From assembly GCA_017470935.1 (NCBI GenBank), contig JAFUXG010000019.1:1-37493 (forward strand): DNA of 37,493 nucleotides, read 5' to 3'. The position numbers and the translations under genes are program-made. Source of the DNA: Lachnospiraceae bacterium. Its GTDB lineage: Bacteria; Bacillota; Clostridia; Lachnospirales; Lachnospiraceae. Of this stretch, positions 8,956 to 18,127 are shown one piece after another (position 1 is the first letter of the stretch; each line of letters begins with the position of its first letter). The notes under the pieces were generated by a model. That model saw only the letters and a list, made by a program, of their open reading frames with translations, ran no database searches and was not told the DNA's origin.

Positions 8956-9450
8956 TTACAGGTCGATCTCTATCTTTCTGTCCTTGCTCTCAAATTCTCT
9001 GAACTTAACACCGGCCATATTGAACATCATTTTCGATGCGATTGTCGACTCTGTGTCCGAATACTTATCTGAAAGATACACTACCTCTTTAATCCCACTC
9101 TGAATTATAGCCTTTGCACACTCATTACAAGGGAATAATGTAGAGTAACATCTGGCTCCCTGCAAAGAGCCACCTCCGTAATTAAGTATTGCATTTAATT
9201 CTGCATGACATACGAAGAAATACTTGTTCTCCAACGGTTTCCCAACCCTGCCCCAGGGCATCTTATCATCATTACATCCGGATGGCATACCATTATAGCC
9301 CACTGACATAATCTTATTATTCTCATCTACAATACATGCACCCACCTGTGTATTAGGATCCTTACTTCTCTCAGCAGACAACAGCGCAATCCCCATAAAA
9401 TACTGATCCCACGAAAGATAATCCTCTCTCTTTGTCCCTAGTGTATCCAT
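8956..9450 (-). CDS. dCMP deaminase family protein (ComEB-like)
   Basis: Deoxycytidylate deaminase converts dCMP to dUMP, supplying dTMP synthesis. The 164-residue protein has the zinc site of the cytidine deaminase fold: the HAE motif in VCHAELNAI and PCNEC in FPCNECAKAI. It also has the family start WDQYFMGIALLSAERSKDPNTQVG. The ATG at 9450 follows GGAAGGAGAAGATACGA, so I discard a longer reading. ComEB of Bacillus is the closest named relative. Substrate preference cannot be read from the sequence. Confidence 0.9.
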   Translation of the reverse strand: MDTLGTKREDYLSWDQYFMGIALLSAERSKDPNTQVGACIVDENNKIMSVGYNGMPSGCNDDKMPWGRVGKPLENKYFFVCHAELNAILNYGGGSLQGARCYSTLFPCNECAKAIIQSGIKEVVYLSDKYSDTESTIASKMMFNMAGVKFREFESKDRKIEIDL

Positions 9451-9595
9451 TCGTATCTTCTCCTTCCTAATGTGAACACAAAAAATCAAGATATATTCTA
9501 CCACATAATCATTAATATCGCAAACAAACTATGACAATCATCGAATCAATACAGTAATCGATCAGGGAAGATGAAATCGCACCCTGATTGCCCGC

Positions 9596-9638
9596 GGGGC
9601 TGCGTGCTGCAAAGCAGCAAAATTCCATACGCAGCCCC
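9596..9638. repeat. Structured repeat, copy 1
   Basis: Outer arms GGGGCTGCGT (9596-9605) and ACGCAGCCCC (9629-9638) pair perfectly. A nested GCTGC/GCAGC hairpin lies inside. The right part (9613-9645) recurs at 23228-23260 with one difference in 33 bp. The element sits in an intergenic gap between the CDF transporter terminator and the dCMP deaminase promoter region. Confidence 0.7.
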
Positions 9639-9651
9639 TGCGATAAATAAA

Positions 9652-9679
9652 ACGGGGAATCCAAATGGCTTCCCCGTCT
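9652..9679 (-). terminator. Rho-independent terminator after the CDF transporter
   Basis: On the minus strand ACGGGGAA pairs with TTCCCCGT across a ~10-nt loop, followed by TTTATTT. It lies about 60 nt past the stop codon of the cation transporter gene. Confidence 0.85.
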
Positions 9680-9737
9680 CATTAAAAATATATTACAAAA
9701 AATATTGAGCTATAATGCTGAAGCAATAATACGGCCA

Positions 9738-10862
9738 TCAGCTGCTCTCACTAAAATCCGTATCCATTGCAACCTGAAGTTCATAATCAGGAAATTCCTT
9801 CTTCACATTCTCACAGACCTCCATATAGACCTTCTTGCGGTCATCCGCATCAAAGCTTATCACCATATCAAACCGCATTTTCTTCTCTGCCTTATCCACA
9901 TAAAAGCCATGCATCTGCAGAACATTTGGATCAGATGTTACAAGCTTTGCCACCCTTGTTCTGATGGAAGCAGCCTCAGGATCCTTGGTATTGAGAGAAT
10001 ATACACCGATTGCCGTAAGGATGACATTATGTTTGAGATAAACATCCTCTGTAACTCTTCGTATGAGCTGATCCAGTTCATCCGCAGAAAATGTATCCGA
10101 CACCTCCACATGCACAGAGCCGCTATATGAATCCGGTCCGTAATTGTGAATGACAAGGTCGTAAGCACCGCTTATCTCAGGATAGCTATTGATGGTTGCC
10201 TTTATATCCCTTGCCAGCTCTATGTCAACTCTTTCGCCAAGAATCTTAGATATAGTTTCTCCAAGCATTTCAACTCCGGACTTGATGATCACAAGAGCAA
10301 TAATAGCGCCAAGCCATGCCTCCAAGGAAAGATCAAACACAAGATAAATGATTGCAGCCAGTATAGTTGATGCAGATATTACTGAATCCAGCGTTGCATC
10401 TTCACCGGAGTTGACCAGAGAATCAGAATTAACCTTCTCTCCTACATGCTTAACATATCTTCCAAGAACTATTTTCACAACAACTGCAACTGCCACTATA
10501 ATGAGAGAAGCTGCCGAGTAATCCGGAACATTAGGATGTATTATCTTCTTGACAGATTCCACTAAAGCGGTAACTCCTGCATATAATACAAGTAAAGAGA
10601 TTACCATGGCACTAAGATACTCAATCCTTCCATAACCGAAGGGATGCTTCTTATCCGGCTCTTTACCTGCCAGCTTTGTCCCCACAATAGTGATCACGGA
10701 GCTTGCCGCATCAGATATATTATTCACTGCATCCATAACAATGGCTATAGAATGTGCCGTCAATCCGATTACCGCTTTGAATGATGCCAAAAACACATTT
10801 GCCAGAATACCAATTATGCTGGTCCTTATAATAATCCTGTCCCTGTTCATCTGCTCCTGCAT
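9738..10862 (-). CDS. Cation diffusion facilitator family transporter
   Basis: CDF proteins export divalent metals (Zn, Mn, Co, Fe) in exchange for protons. The 374-residue protein starts with several hydrophobic helices (about residues 15-210). The metal-site motifs are visible: HSIAIVMDAVNNISD (TM2) and SGEDATLDS (TM5). The CDF family HPFGYGR loop is present, and a cytosolic C-terminal domain follows with HVEV. An extra ~80 residues at the C-terminus look like a second ferredoxin-like domain (MHGFYVDKAEKKMRFDMVISF). I prefer the ATG at 10862 (GAGG 7 nt upstream) over a GTG two codons earlier. The metal is not predictable. Confidence 0.92.
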   Translation of the reverse strand: MQEQMNRDRIIIRTSIIGILANVFLASFKAVIGLTAHSIAIVMDAVNNISDAASSVITIVGTKLAGKEPDKKHPFGYGRIEYLSAMVISLLVLYAGVTALVESVKKIIHPNVPDYSAASLIIVAVAVVVKIVLGRYVKHVGEKVNSDSLVNSGEDATLDSVISASTILAAIIYLVFDLSLEAWLGAIIALVIIKSGVEMLGETISKILGERVDIELARDIKATINSYPEISGAYDLVIHNYGPDSYSGSVHVEVSDTFSADELDQLIRRVTEDVYLKHNVILTAIGVYSLNTKDPEAASIRTRVAKLVTSDPNVLQMHGFYVDKAEKKMRFDMVISFDADDRKKVYMEVCENVKKEFPDYELQVAMDTDFSESS

Positions 10863-10887
10863 ATTCACACCTCAATGTCTTGATTTT

Positions 10888-11439
10888 TTACTTACCAAGC
10901 TCAGCCTCAACTGCTGCCTTAACCTCCTTCATATCCACTGTAGGCTCAAATCTGGCAATAACCTTACCGCTTCTGTCCACAAGGAATTTTGTAAAGTTCC
11001 ATTTAACATATGCCTTATCTCCAAATTCCTTATTGTTCATATCAGAAAACTTCTTGAGTGAGAGATTCTTAAGTCCCTTTCCAAAGCCTTCAAAGGGCTT
11101 CTCTGTTGCCAGATATGCAAACAGCGGATCAGCATCATCTCCATTCACATTGAGCTTTGCAAACTGAGGAAATTCAGTACCGAACTTCATTGTACAGAAA
11201 TTATGAATCTCCTCCTCATCCCCGGGAGCCTGATTTGCAAACTGGTTACAAGGGAAATCAAGAATCTCAAAGCCTTTATCCTTAAGCTCCTTATACATTG
11301 CCTCTAACGGGTCATAGTGGGGTGTAAATCCACAGCCTGTGGCTGTGTTAACGATCAAAAGCACCTTTCCCTCATAATCCTTCAAGCTGACATCATTCCC
11401 GCTTCTGTCCTTAACCGTAAAATCATATACTGTTGCCAT
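10888..11439 (-). CDS. gpx: Glutathione peroxidase family protein (Cys type)
   Basis: This thiol peroxidase reduces hydrogen peroxide and organic hydroperoxides; in anaerobic Firmicutes the reductant is probably thioredoxin rather than glutathione. The 183-residue length is typical. The catalytic residues are visible: C36 (ATGCGFT), Q70 (FANQAPG) and W147-N148 (VKWNFTKFL). A second cysteine, C64 in FPCNQF, is the usual resolving position. The gene follows an OhrR-like regulator on the same strand, which fits peroxide-inducible control. A consensus GGAGG precedes the ATG. Confidence 0.94.
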   Translation of the reverse strand: MATVYDFTVKDRSGNDVSLKDYEGKVLLIVNTATGCGFTPHYDPLEAMYKELKDKGFEILDFPCNQFANQAPGDEEEIHNFCTMKFGTEFPQFAKLNVNGDDADPLFAYLATEKPFEGFGKGLKNLSLKKFSDMNNKEFGDKAYVKWNFTKFLVDRSGKVIARFEPTVDMKEVKAAVEAELGK

Positions 11440-11539
11440 ATTAATTGTCCTCCTTTTTTATTATTGGCTATTTTCAATAGTTGTGAAACTCATCAAAAAC
11501 ATGTACGTGTATACCCAAGCTTCACAAATGTCTATTATA

Positions 11540-11989
11540 TTATCTTGTCTCCATGTTCTTAAGTGCCTTATAAGAAATAACATATAATGCTTCAAATTCT
11601 TCCTTTGTGAGTCCCATACAATTACCTATTGCAGCCGGAATTGAAACAGCCTTTTTCTTCAGTTCCCGGCCTTCATCAGTAATGGTAAGTGTCAAAAGCC
11701 TCTCATCCTCTGCTGAACGCTCCCGCTTCAAATACCCTGCCTGATCAAGCCTCTTAAGCACCGGTGTCAGCGTTCCGTAATCTAAATGCAGGCACCCCGC
11801 CAGCTCTCTTGAGGAAACACATTCTCTCTCCCACATCACCATCATGACAATGTATTGAGTATAAGTCAGATTAAGCTCCTTCAAATATGGTCCATATTGT
11901 CTTACCAGCTCTTTAGAACAGGCATACAGAGGAAAACAAACCTGATTCCCAAGCTTCAAGGCATCATATTCATCATCCTTCTCATTCAT
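11540..11989 (-). CDS. OhrR-like MarR family redox regulator
   Basis: The 149-residue protein is a MarR-family winged helix repressor. The N-terminal block LKLGNQVCFPLYACSKEL places a cysteine (C18) where OhrR/MgrA-type proteins have their peroxide-sensing cysteine. The winged-helix core is SSRELAGCLHLDYGTLTPVLKRLDQAGYLKRER. I chose the ATG at 11989 because AAAGGAGG precedes it; the longer reading uses a GTG. The glutathione-peroxidase-like gene 100 nt downstream is its likely target. Whether it senses organic peroxides or hypochlorite is not known. Confidence 0.88.
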   Translation of the reverse strand: MNEKDDEYDALKLGNQVCFPLYACSKELVRQYGPYLKELNLTYTQYIVMMVMWERECVSSRELAGCLHLDYGTLTPVLKRLDQAGYLKRERSAEDERLLTLTITDEGRELKKKAVSIPAAIGNCMGLTKEEFEALYVISYKALKNMETR

Positions 11990-12015
11990 AGGGTGCAACA
12001 CCTCCTTTGCTTTAT

Positions 12016-12066
12016 CGCAATTCACTTGCGCAAAATCATTATATCGTAAAAATATTTTTATGTCAA
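12016..12066 (-). promoter_or_regulatory. Consensus promoter and possible operator of the MarR gene
   Basis: On the minus strand TTGACA (12061-12066), 17 nt and TATAAT (12038-12043) match the SigA consensus exactly. Just downstream, CGCAA (12016-12020) and TTGCG (12026-12030) form an inverted repeat that overlaps a perfect TTGCGCAA (12026-12033). This is a reasonable place for autorepression. The operator role is inferred. Confidence 0.7.
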
Positions 12067-12080
12067 GAAATTAATAAATA

Positions 12081-12116
12081 ATTTTAAAAACGGAACAGAC
12101 AAATCATCTGTTCCGC
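12081..12116 (-). terminator. Rho-independent terminator after lysC
   Basis: On the minus strand GCGGAACAGA pairs with TCTGTTCCG(T) across a ~7-nt loop, followed by TTTTTAAAATT. It is about 60 nt past the lysC stop. Confidence 0.9.
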
Positions 12117-12178
12117 TTCTAATATTTATTCACCTTGCATTTTACCAGATCAACCATTTATCAATTAAAAACGATCAT

Positions 12179-13381
12179 TCAGTCCTCTAAATTGAACTTA
12201 TCATGAATCGCATTCATTGCTCTCTCTGTATGCTTCTCGTCAATAAGCACTGAAACTCTGATCTCAGATGTCGAGATCATTCTGATATTGATTCCTTCGT
12301 CATAAAGTGCCTCAAACATCTTAGCGGCAACACCTGCGTTACTCATCATTCCTGCACCAACAATTGAAACCTTGGCAACATCTTTGGCAACATCGATCTT
12401 CTCATACTCATGAAAATGTCTCTCCACAATCTCAACAGCCTCATCAGCATTATCAACTGCAACTGTAAATGAGATATCCTTGGTCGCATCACGGCCAACT
12501 GACTGTAAGATCATATCCACATTAATGTTGTGACGCGCCAAGTGGTTGAATAATCTAAATGCCACACCCGGCTCATCCTTAAGTCCTATCAAAGCAATTC
12601 TCGCTGCATCCTTATCACATGCCACACCGCTAACAAGCATTTTCTCCATTTTTGTACCCTCCTTAACAACTGTACCTTCCGAAGTATTCAAGCTGGAACG
12701 AACAACCAGCTGTACGCCGTATTTCTTTGCAAGCTCTACAGAACGATTGTGAAGCACTCCGGCTCCAAGTGTTGCCAGCTCCAGCATCTCGTCGTATGTA
12801 ATCTGGTCAAGCTTTCTGGCCTTTTTCACAATTCTAGGATCAGCGGTGAATACACCGTCCACATCTGTGTATATCTCACAGGCATCCGCATTAAGTGCTG
12901 CTGCAAGGGCAACTGCCGTTGTATCCGAGCCTCCACGTCCAAGGGTCGTATAGTCATCATACTTGTTGATTCCCTGGAAGCCTGTAATAACAACTATCTT
13001 TCTCTGCTCTAACTCATTGCGGATACGGTCTGTATCTATCCTCTTGATTCTCGCATTGCCATATACTGAAGTTGTATGCATTGCCACCTGAAATGCATTA
13101 AGCGAAATTGCAGGAACACCGAGATTATTCATCACCATTCCCATAAGTGCAACAGACATCTGCTCGCCTATGGTATAGAGCATATCCATCTCACGCTTTG
13201 GCGGGTTTGGATTCATATCCTGCGCCATTGTGATAAGCTCATCTGTGTACTTGCCCATTGCCGACAATACAACTACAACGTCATTTCCTTTTCTGTAGTC
13301 CTCGATACATCTGTTTGCCACGTTGTACATTCTCTCTTTGTTGGCAACCGATGTTCCGCCGAACTTCTTAACTATCAACAT
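12179..13381 (-). CDS. lysC: Aspartate kinase
   Basis: Aspartate kinase phosphorylates L-aspartate, the first step toward lysine, threonine and methionine. The 400-residue monofunctional protein has the catalytic start VKKFGGTSVA, the GRGGSDTTAVALAAALNA block and two C-terminal ACT domains (VSGVACDKDAARIALIG and KVSIVGAGM). GAGGAGG lies upstream of the ATG. No lysine riboswitch fits in the ~90 nt before it. Hom lies about 2.8 kb upstream. Feedback control probably goes through the ACT domains, but the effector cannot be read from the sequence. Confidence 0.95.
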   Translation of the reverse strand: MLIVKKFGGTSVANKERMYNVANRCIEDYRKGNDVVVVLSAMGKYTDELITMAQDMNPNPPKREMDMLYTIGEQMSVALMGMVMNNLGVPAISLNAFQVAMHTTSVYGNARIKRIDTDRIRNELEQRKIVVITGFQGINKYDDYTTLGRGGSDTTAVALAAALNADACEIYTDVDGVFTADPRIVKKARKLDQITYDEMLELATLGAGVLHNRSVELAKKYGVQLVVRSSLNTSEGTVVKEGTKMEKMLVSGVACDKDAARIALIGLKDEPGVAFRLFNHLARHNINVDMILQSVGRDATKDISFTVAVDNADEAVEIVERHFHEYEKIDVAKDVAKVSIVGAGMMSNAGVAAKMFEALYDEGINIRMISTSEIRVSVLIDEKHTERAMNAIHDKFNLED

Positions 13382-13471
13382 CTGAATTGTTTCCTCCTCA
13401 TGTTACTATCTTAATGTTATTAAAAAGCCTAGCATACTTTACTACTTTTTAGTAATAAGGTCAATTCTTTT

Positions 13472-16099
13472 TTATTTCTTGACTTTCATCTTTTTTGTTA
13501 CACCTGTTTTTGCTGTAAGCTTTTTCTTGTATTGCTTAAGTGATTTTGCCGGAACTTTAAAAACTGCTTTTGAATTTATTCTCTTAAACGCATTTTTATT
13601 AATTGTTGGCACTTTTTTTCCTTTAAACTGAATGAGCTTAAGAGATGTACACTGATAAAAAGCATTCTTATCTACTTTAATCACATTAGCAGGAATAATT
13701 ATTTTTTTAAGTGCTTTGTCCTTTTTAAATGCATCTGCTCCAATCGTTTCTACATTATAACCAATAATAACAGTTTTAAGTGACGAACAACTTGAAAAAG
13801 CCGAATCTCCAATAGTCGTTACATTTTTTCCAATCTTAACTGTAGTTAATTTCTTATTAGCCTTAAATGCACTATCAGATATCTCAGTAACATTATATGT
13901 TGTATTTCCAATTTGTACTGTATCCGGCACTGAAACCGTCTTTGCATTCTTTTCCACCGCGCCTGTATACGCTACTTCTTTGGACTCCTCTGTCTCTGTA
14001 ACCTCATATATAGCATTACCTATTGTGAGTTCTTCACCCTCATCCACATCATCATACACATCATCATTTCCACCAGTTGAGGTCTGATCTATAGTTGTAT
14101 TTCCCTCAGATAAAGCCGGCGATGAAGGTGCTTGTGATGGTGTTTGTGTATTATCAGTATCATTTTTCTTCTCTTCCTGATTAGACGGCTGAACTACAGG
14201 AGTATCCTGCGGATCAAATTCTTCCTCAGCAGAATCATCAAAAGCCACCCATATATTATCTGAATTAACCTTAGTTAGCGGAGTTGAAAAATAAGTTGAT
14301 ACATAAACAAGGCATCCATTCTTATATGCAAACTCCGTAATCGGATAACTTACTCCATTATAAAGAGGAGTATACTTCCAAGTCTTACTTCCGTCAGGAA
14401 GAGAGCGATATATCGAATCATTACTCACATAATAAAGATACTTTCCATCTGTTGTCAGATATCTCACAGCAACCGGCATTGTTATTTTCTCAGACAAATC
14501 ATTTAAACCGTTCCACTTATTAATTTCAACAGAAGAACCAGACGAATCAGCATTATACCATATGCCATCAACACGCGAAAATGCACCTTTTACATCTAAA
14601 TACACTCCATTAACCGTTGCCTGAGTATTAACACCAAGTTCGGGATGATCATTTTGTTTTGCCAAATCATTAGGATAATATGTAGTCCAGGTTTTATAGC
14701 CCAGTGATTTAATCTGCGTATCATTTTTCAAATAATATGCATGACTAACCCAACCGATATCATTATAATCGGAATTGGCATCCCCATACATTGTCAACTG
14801 ATCAGCCACATTTGAAAATGTGTCGGTAAATCCAGGTTCTGATGTTACCAGGTCATCCCATGCTACATCCACATGGAACCAATACCCACTAACTTTGACC
14901 ATGTTCCAACAATGATTCAAATCTTTACTGTAAACTACACGACATGTAATACCTGCTTTATCCATAAAATATTTGAAAACGTATGCATATCCGTCACATA
15001 GCCCCTTACCGTTTGCAAGCACCCCATCTGCTGTATGAAGGTCTTGGGTACCTCCTTTTCCATTCTTATAATCCTCATATGCAAAATCAATCTCACGGCA
15101 CATTCCGTCATGAATCAATAGAATATAATCCGCCACACCCACATTGTTATCATATTGCGACATTATATTAGAGATTCTTGACTGAATCTGCCCATACTTC
15201 TCTTCTATATCTGTTTTTGTTCCTACATTATTTTTGAAAATAATTTTAAATTTGCTAACATATTCACCGGAACTATCTAAATCAAAATCAACATCCTGCA
15301 AGAAAAATCTTGTAGGAAGTCCAAAATTATAATTATCATTTTCTTCATCCTGCAAATCTGAGTACATATCATTTGCAAAATAATTGAGCAACTCATAATA
15401 TTCTTCTCCACCACTTGCAATTTTATAAGACTCACAATCAATCACAAATGTCTTGTCTGAACCAAGAGAATCATAATTATCAAATGATTGTTCATATTGT
15501 TCCTTAACATATTGTACACCCTGTTCCGGAGTATATTCTGTCGGATCATCTTCTGAAGGATCATCTTCTGAAGGATCATCATTTTCTCCCGATCCCCCCG
15601 AACCTCCGGATGACTCTATTGTCAATGTGCTGCTTACATTACTTGTACCGTTGGCCGTCAAAACAGCACAAACCGTATAACTTCCAACATTTGTATATCC
15701 CGGAAGTTCATCTGCTGAGATCATTTCTATATACTCATCCAATTGCTGTTTCGTCAGTTCAGCCAATTCCTTGTATTCAGCTTTTTGTTCATCAGTCAAG
15801 TTTCTATTAAAAAGAGGCGCAAATACATAACCATTATACTTACTTTGCAACTCCTGCACCTTATCATCATTTAAATAATACTTAATGGAATAATCAACCC
15901 CTTCTGCCGGAGTGAACGTAATACCCGGATAATGTATCTTACCATCATATGTTACAGTAACATCCTCAGACACCAACGTTCCGGCACTCGTTACTATCGT
16001 ATTAGCAGCCTCAACATTTTGAGGAATAATAACAAATGTTCCTACCATAACCGCCATTGTAAAGAGCCACAAATACAATTTTTTCATTTTTTTAATCAT
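13472..16099 (-). CDS. Secreted transglutaminase-like and BspA-like LRR surface protein
   Basis: The 875-residue protein has a signal peptide (residues 1-31, cut near VEAANT). An acidic linker follows (DDPSEDDPSEDDP, about 174-186). A transglutaminase-like domain has a visible triad: C368 (GLCDGYA), H396 (LNHCWN) and D411 (HVDVAWDD). A region of WxxY-type beta-propeller-like repeats comes next. The C-terminal LRR_5 repeats (TTVKIGKNVTTIGDSAF, KTVIIGYNVETIGADAF and two more) resemble BspA. The protein ends in lysine-rich TGVTKKMKVKK, with no sortase motif. The start has AGAGGTG 5-6 nt upstream. It lies between hom and lysC but shares no pathway with them. Its substrate is unknown. Confidence 0.88.
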   Translation of the reverse strand: MIKKMKKLYLWLFTMAVMVGTFVIIPQNVEAANTIVTSAGTLVSEDVTVTYDGKIHYPGITFTPAEGVDYSIKYYLNDDKVQELQSKYNGYVFAPLFNRNLTDEQKAEYKELAELTKQQLDEYIEMISADELPGYTNVGSYTVCAVLTANGTSNVSSTLTIESSGGSGGSGENDDPSEDDPSEDDPTEYTPEQGVQYVKEQYEQSFDNYDSLGSDKTFVIDCESYKIASGGEEYYELLNYFANDMYSDLQDEENDNYNFGLPTRFFLQDVDFDLDSSGEYVSKFKIIFKNNVGTKTDIEEKYGQIQSRISNIMSQYDNNVGVADYILLIHDGMCREIDFAYEDYKNGKGGTQDLHTADGVLANGKGLCDGYAYVFKYFMDKAGITCRVVYSKDLNHCWNMVKVSGYWFHVDVAWDDLVTSEPGFTDTFSNVADQLTMYGDANSDYNDIGWVSHAYYLKNDTQIKSLGYKTWTTYYPNDLAKQNDHPELGVNTQATVNGVYLDVKGAFSRVDGIWYNADSSGSSVEINKWNGLNDLSEKITMPVAVRYLTTDGKYLYYVSNDSIYRSLPDGSKTWKYTPLYNGVSYPITEFAYKNGCLVYVSTYFSTPLTKVNSDNIWVAFDDSAEEEFDPQDTPVVQPSNQEEKKNDTDNTQTPSQAPSSPALSEGNTTIDQTSTGGNDDVYDDVDEGEELTIGNAIYEVTETEESKEVAYTGAVEKNAKTVSVPDTVQIGNTTYNVTEISDSAFKANKKLTTVKIGKNVTTIGDSAFSSCSSLKTVIIGYNVETIGADAFKKDKALKKIIIPANVIKVDKNAFYQCTSLKLIQFKGKKVPTINKNAFKRINSKAVFKVPAKSLKQYKKKLTAKTGVTKKMKVKK

Positions 16100-16179
16100 A
16101 AGAACACCTCTCTTTCAAAAATATGAAACATTAACTATATCACAACTGCTATTTACCTATAAGTATACTAATAATTATA

Positions 16180-17403
16180 TCAAAAATCCACCCTTATGAC
16201 ACTGTACACATCCTCAAACCTCTTGATCTGCTCCGCAAACTCCGCTTCCTTTATCTCCTTTGTAATAAATGCAAGCTCGTCCACAACTCCTTCTGCCTTC
16301 ACATACAGCACATCACCAAAAGCCTCGATAATAGTAGTCATCTGATCATCATCAAGTCCTTTATCCTTCATGCGCACAAAAAATCTGCTCTTGCACTCTT
16401 CGAACTTGCCAAGCTCACTCTTATTCTTACTCCATACGACCGGAACATTCTTTCCGAGATTCTTAGCTGCATCAACAACATCAGACACAACTGCACTTGC
16501 AGTTGGACACTTGCCTGCCCCCTGGCCGTAGAACATAACATCATCCACCATGTTGCCATGAACAAGAATTCCGTTGAATACGCCATTTACACTATACAAT
16601 GGATTATCTGCCTTAACCAAAAACGGCGCCACCATAGAATAGAATTTACCATCAATCCTTTTGCTTCTTCCAAGAAGCTTGACAGACGCTTTCATTGCCT
16701 TTGCATACTTGAAATCTGCATCTGTAATCCTTGTAATGCCCTCTGTATGGATATCCTCGAAATCCACCTGGGCTCCTGTAACAAGGGAGGTCAGGATCGC
16801 AATCTTGCGGCAGGCATCATAACCCTCCACATCCGCTTCAGGATTACGCTCTGCATAGCCCTTATCCTGGGCATCTTTAAGTACATCCTCAAAAGCTGAT
16901 CCCTTCTCACTCATCTCAGTGAGAATATAATTAGTTGTACCATTTAATATTCCAGAAATCTCTGTGATCTCGTCAGCCACAAGACACTGGTTAAGAGGTC
17001 TGATGATCGGAATTCCGCCTCCCACAGATGCTTCAAAGAAATAGTTGGCATTATTTTTCTTTGCAATCTCTAAAAGCTCTGCACCATGCTTAGCCACCAG
17101 CTCTTTATTGGAGGTACATACACTCTTGCCCGCAAGAAGTGCATTCTTGGTAAATGTATAGGCAGGCTCCTCTCCACCCATTGCCTCAGCAATAATCTTA
17201 ACATCCTTATCCTTTAATATAACATCATAATCATGGACAAGGATCTCTGAAACAGGATCACCTTCAAACTCACGAAGGTCAAGGACATATTTTACCTTTA
17301 ATTCCTCCCCTGCCTTCTGCCTTATAATATCCTTGTTGGTATTCAATACCTCAACAACTCCGGAACCGACTGTTCCGTATCCTAACACTGCAACATTTAC
17401 CAT
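16180..17403 (-). CDS. hom: Homoserine dehydrogenase
   Basis: The enzyme reduces aspartate semialdehyde to homoserine, leading to threonine and methionine. The 407-residue protein has the Rossmann start VAVLGYGTVGSGVVEVL, the substrate block SGILNGTTNYILTEM, and the DVEGYDACRK and ARRIAILTSLVTG-like region. The C-terminal ~60 residues look like the ACT region. GGAGG is 6 nt before the ATG. The functional partner lysC is 2.8 kb downstream, with the large surface protein gene in between. Confidence 0.94.
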   Translation of the reverse strand: MVNVAVLGYGTVGSGVVEVLNTNKDIIRQKAGEELKVKYVLDLREFEGDPVSEILVHDYDVILKDKDVKIIAEAMGGEEPAYTFTKNALLAGKSVCTSNKELVAKHGAELLEIAKKNNANYFFEASVGGGIPIIRPLNQCLVADEITEISGILNGTTNYILTEMSEKGSAFEDVLKDAQDKGYAERNPEADVEGYDACRKIAILTSLVTGAQVDFEDIHTEGITRITDADFKYAKAMKASVKLLGRSKRIDGKFYSMVAPFLVKADNPLYSVNGVFNGILVHGNMVDDVMFYGQGAGKCPTASAVVSDVVDAAKNLGKNVPVVWSKNKSELGKFEECKSRFFVRMKDKGLDDDQMTTIIEAFGDVLYVKAEGVVDELAFITKEIKEAEFAEQIKRFEDVYSVIRVDF

Positions 17404-17483
17404 AGCTTCCTCCTTCTTATCTCAAACATGTATAAATGCTCAAGGCCTATCCTCATTTTTCAAGCTGATTTTCATTATGATTT

Positions 17484-18038
17484 CTAATTATCTGAATCAG
17501 CTTTTTCAGCCTTCTCAGCTTCCTTTGCCGCAAGCTCAGCAGCCTTCCTTTCCTCCTCAGCCTTCTTATCCGCAGCAGTTCTCTCCTCGATCATTTTCTC
17601 TAACTGTTGGATTGCTTCCGGAGAAAGAACCGTATTAACATCCACTACAATAACAATCTGATTATTAACATTAATAATCTTATTCAAAAATGTGGTCTCA
17701 TCATTAGATGCCATCTTCGGCATCTCCCTGATGTCATCCGCCTCAAGCTCCTCGATGAATTCAACACTGTCCACCTCATATGCTATCATAATACCTGAGG
17801 TTCTCGCAATAAGAGCACTTTTTCCCGAATCGGTTATCCTGGTATCCATTCCAAAACGCTGTCTTAGGCTGTAGACAGGTATTAGTTTTCCCCTGAGATT
17901 AATAAGCCCCTGGATTCCAAAGGGTGCATCCGGAAAGGGAATGACACTATAATTCTGCTCAGTACCGTTAACATGATTAAGCTCTATTGCATATTTTCTG
18001 TTCTCAATCCTGAATATCAAATATTTCACATATCTCAT
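17484..18038 (-). CDS. cheW: CheW-like chemotaxis coupling protein with charged tail
   Basis: CheW links chemoreceptors to the CheA kinase. The first ~145 residues have the CheW fold (YLIFRIENRKYAIELNHV, GIQGLINLRGKLIPVYSL, and INVNNQIVIVVDVNTVLS). The last ~35 residues are Ala/Glu/Lys-rich and probably helical (EERTAADKKAEEERKAAELA). No cheA, cheB or receptor lies nearby, so this is an orphan. AAGGAG precedes the ATG. It may belong to a chemotaxis array encoded elsewhere, or it may act as a scaffold. Confidence 0.85.
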   Translation of the reverse strand: MRYVKYLIFRIENRKYAIELNHVNGTEQNYSVIPFPDAPFGIQGLINLRGKLIPVYSLRQRFGMDTRITDSGKSALIARTSGIMIAYEVDSVEFIEELEADDIREMPKMASNDETTFLNKIINVNNQIVIVVDVNTVLSPEAIQQLEKMIEERTAADKKAEEERKAAELAAKEAEKAEKADSDN

Positions 18039-18127
18039 AACATCACTCCTTATAACTTAAGTTCACCTATCAATGATAGAATGGGTATCACCAATTCATG
18101 AATTTAATAATAACCATCTCTATCAGA

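Noticed and set aside
13382-13471. Lysine riboswitch upstream of lysC
   Set aside because: Only about 90 nt lies between lysC and the next gene, too short for the ~180-nt aptamer, and no matching stems are visible.
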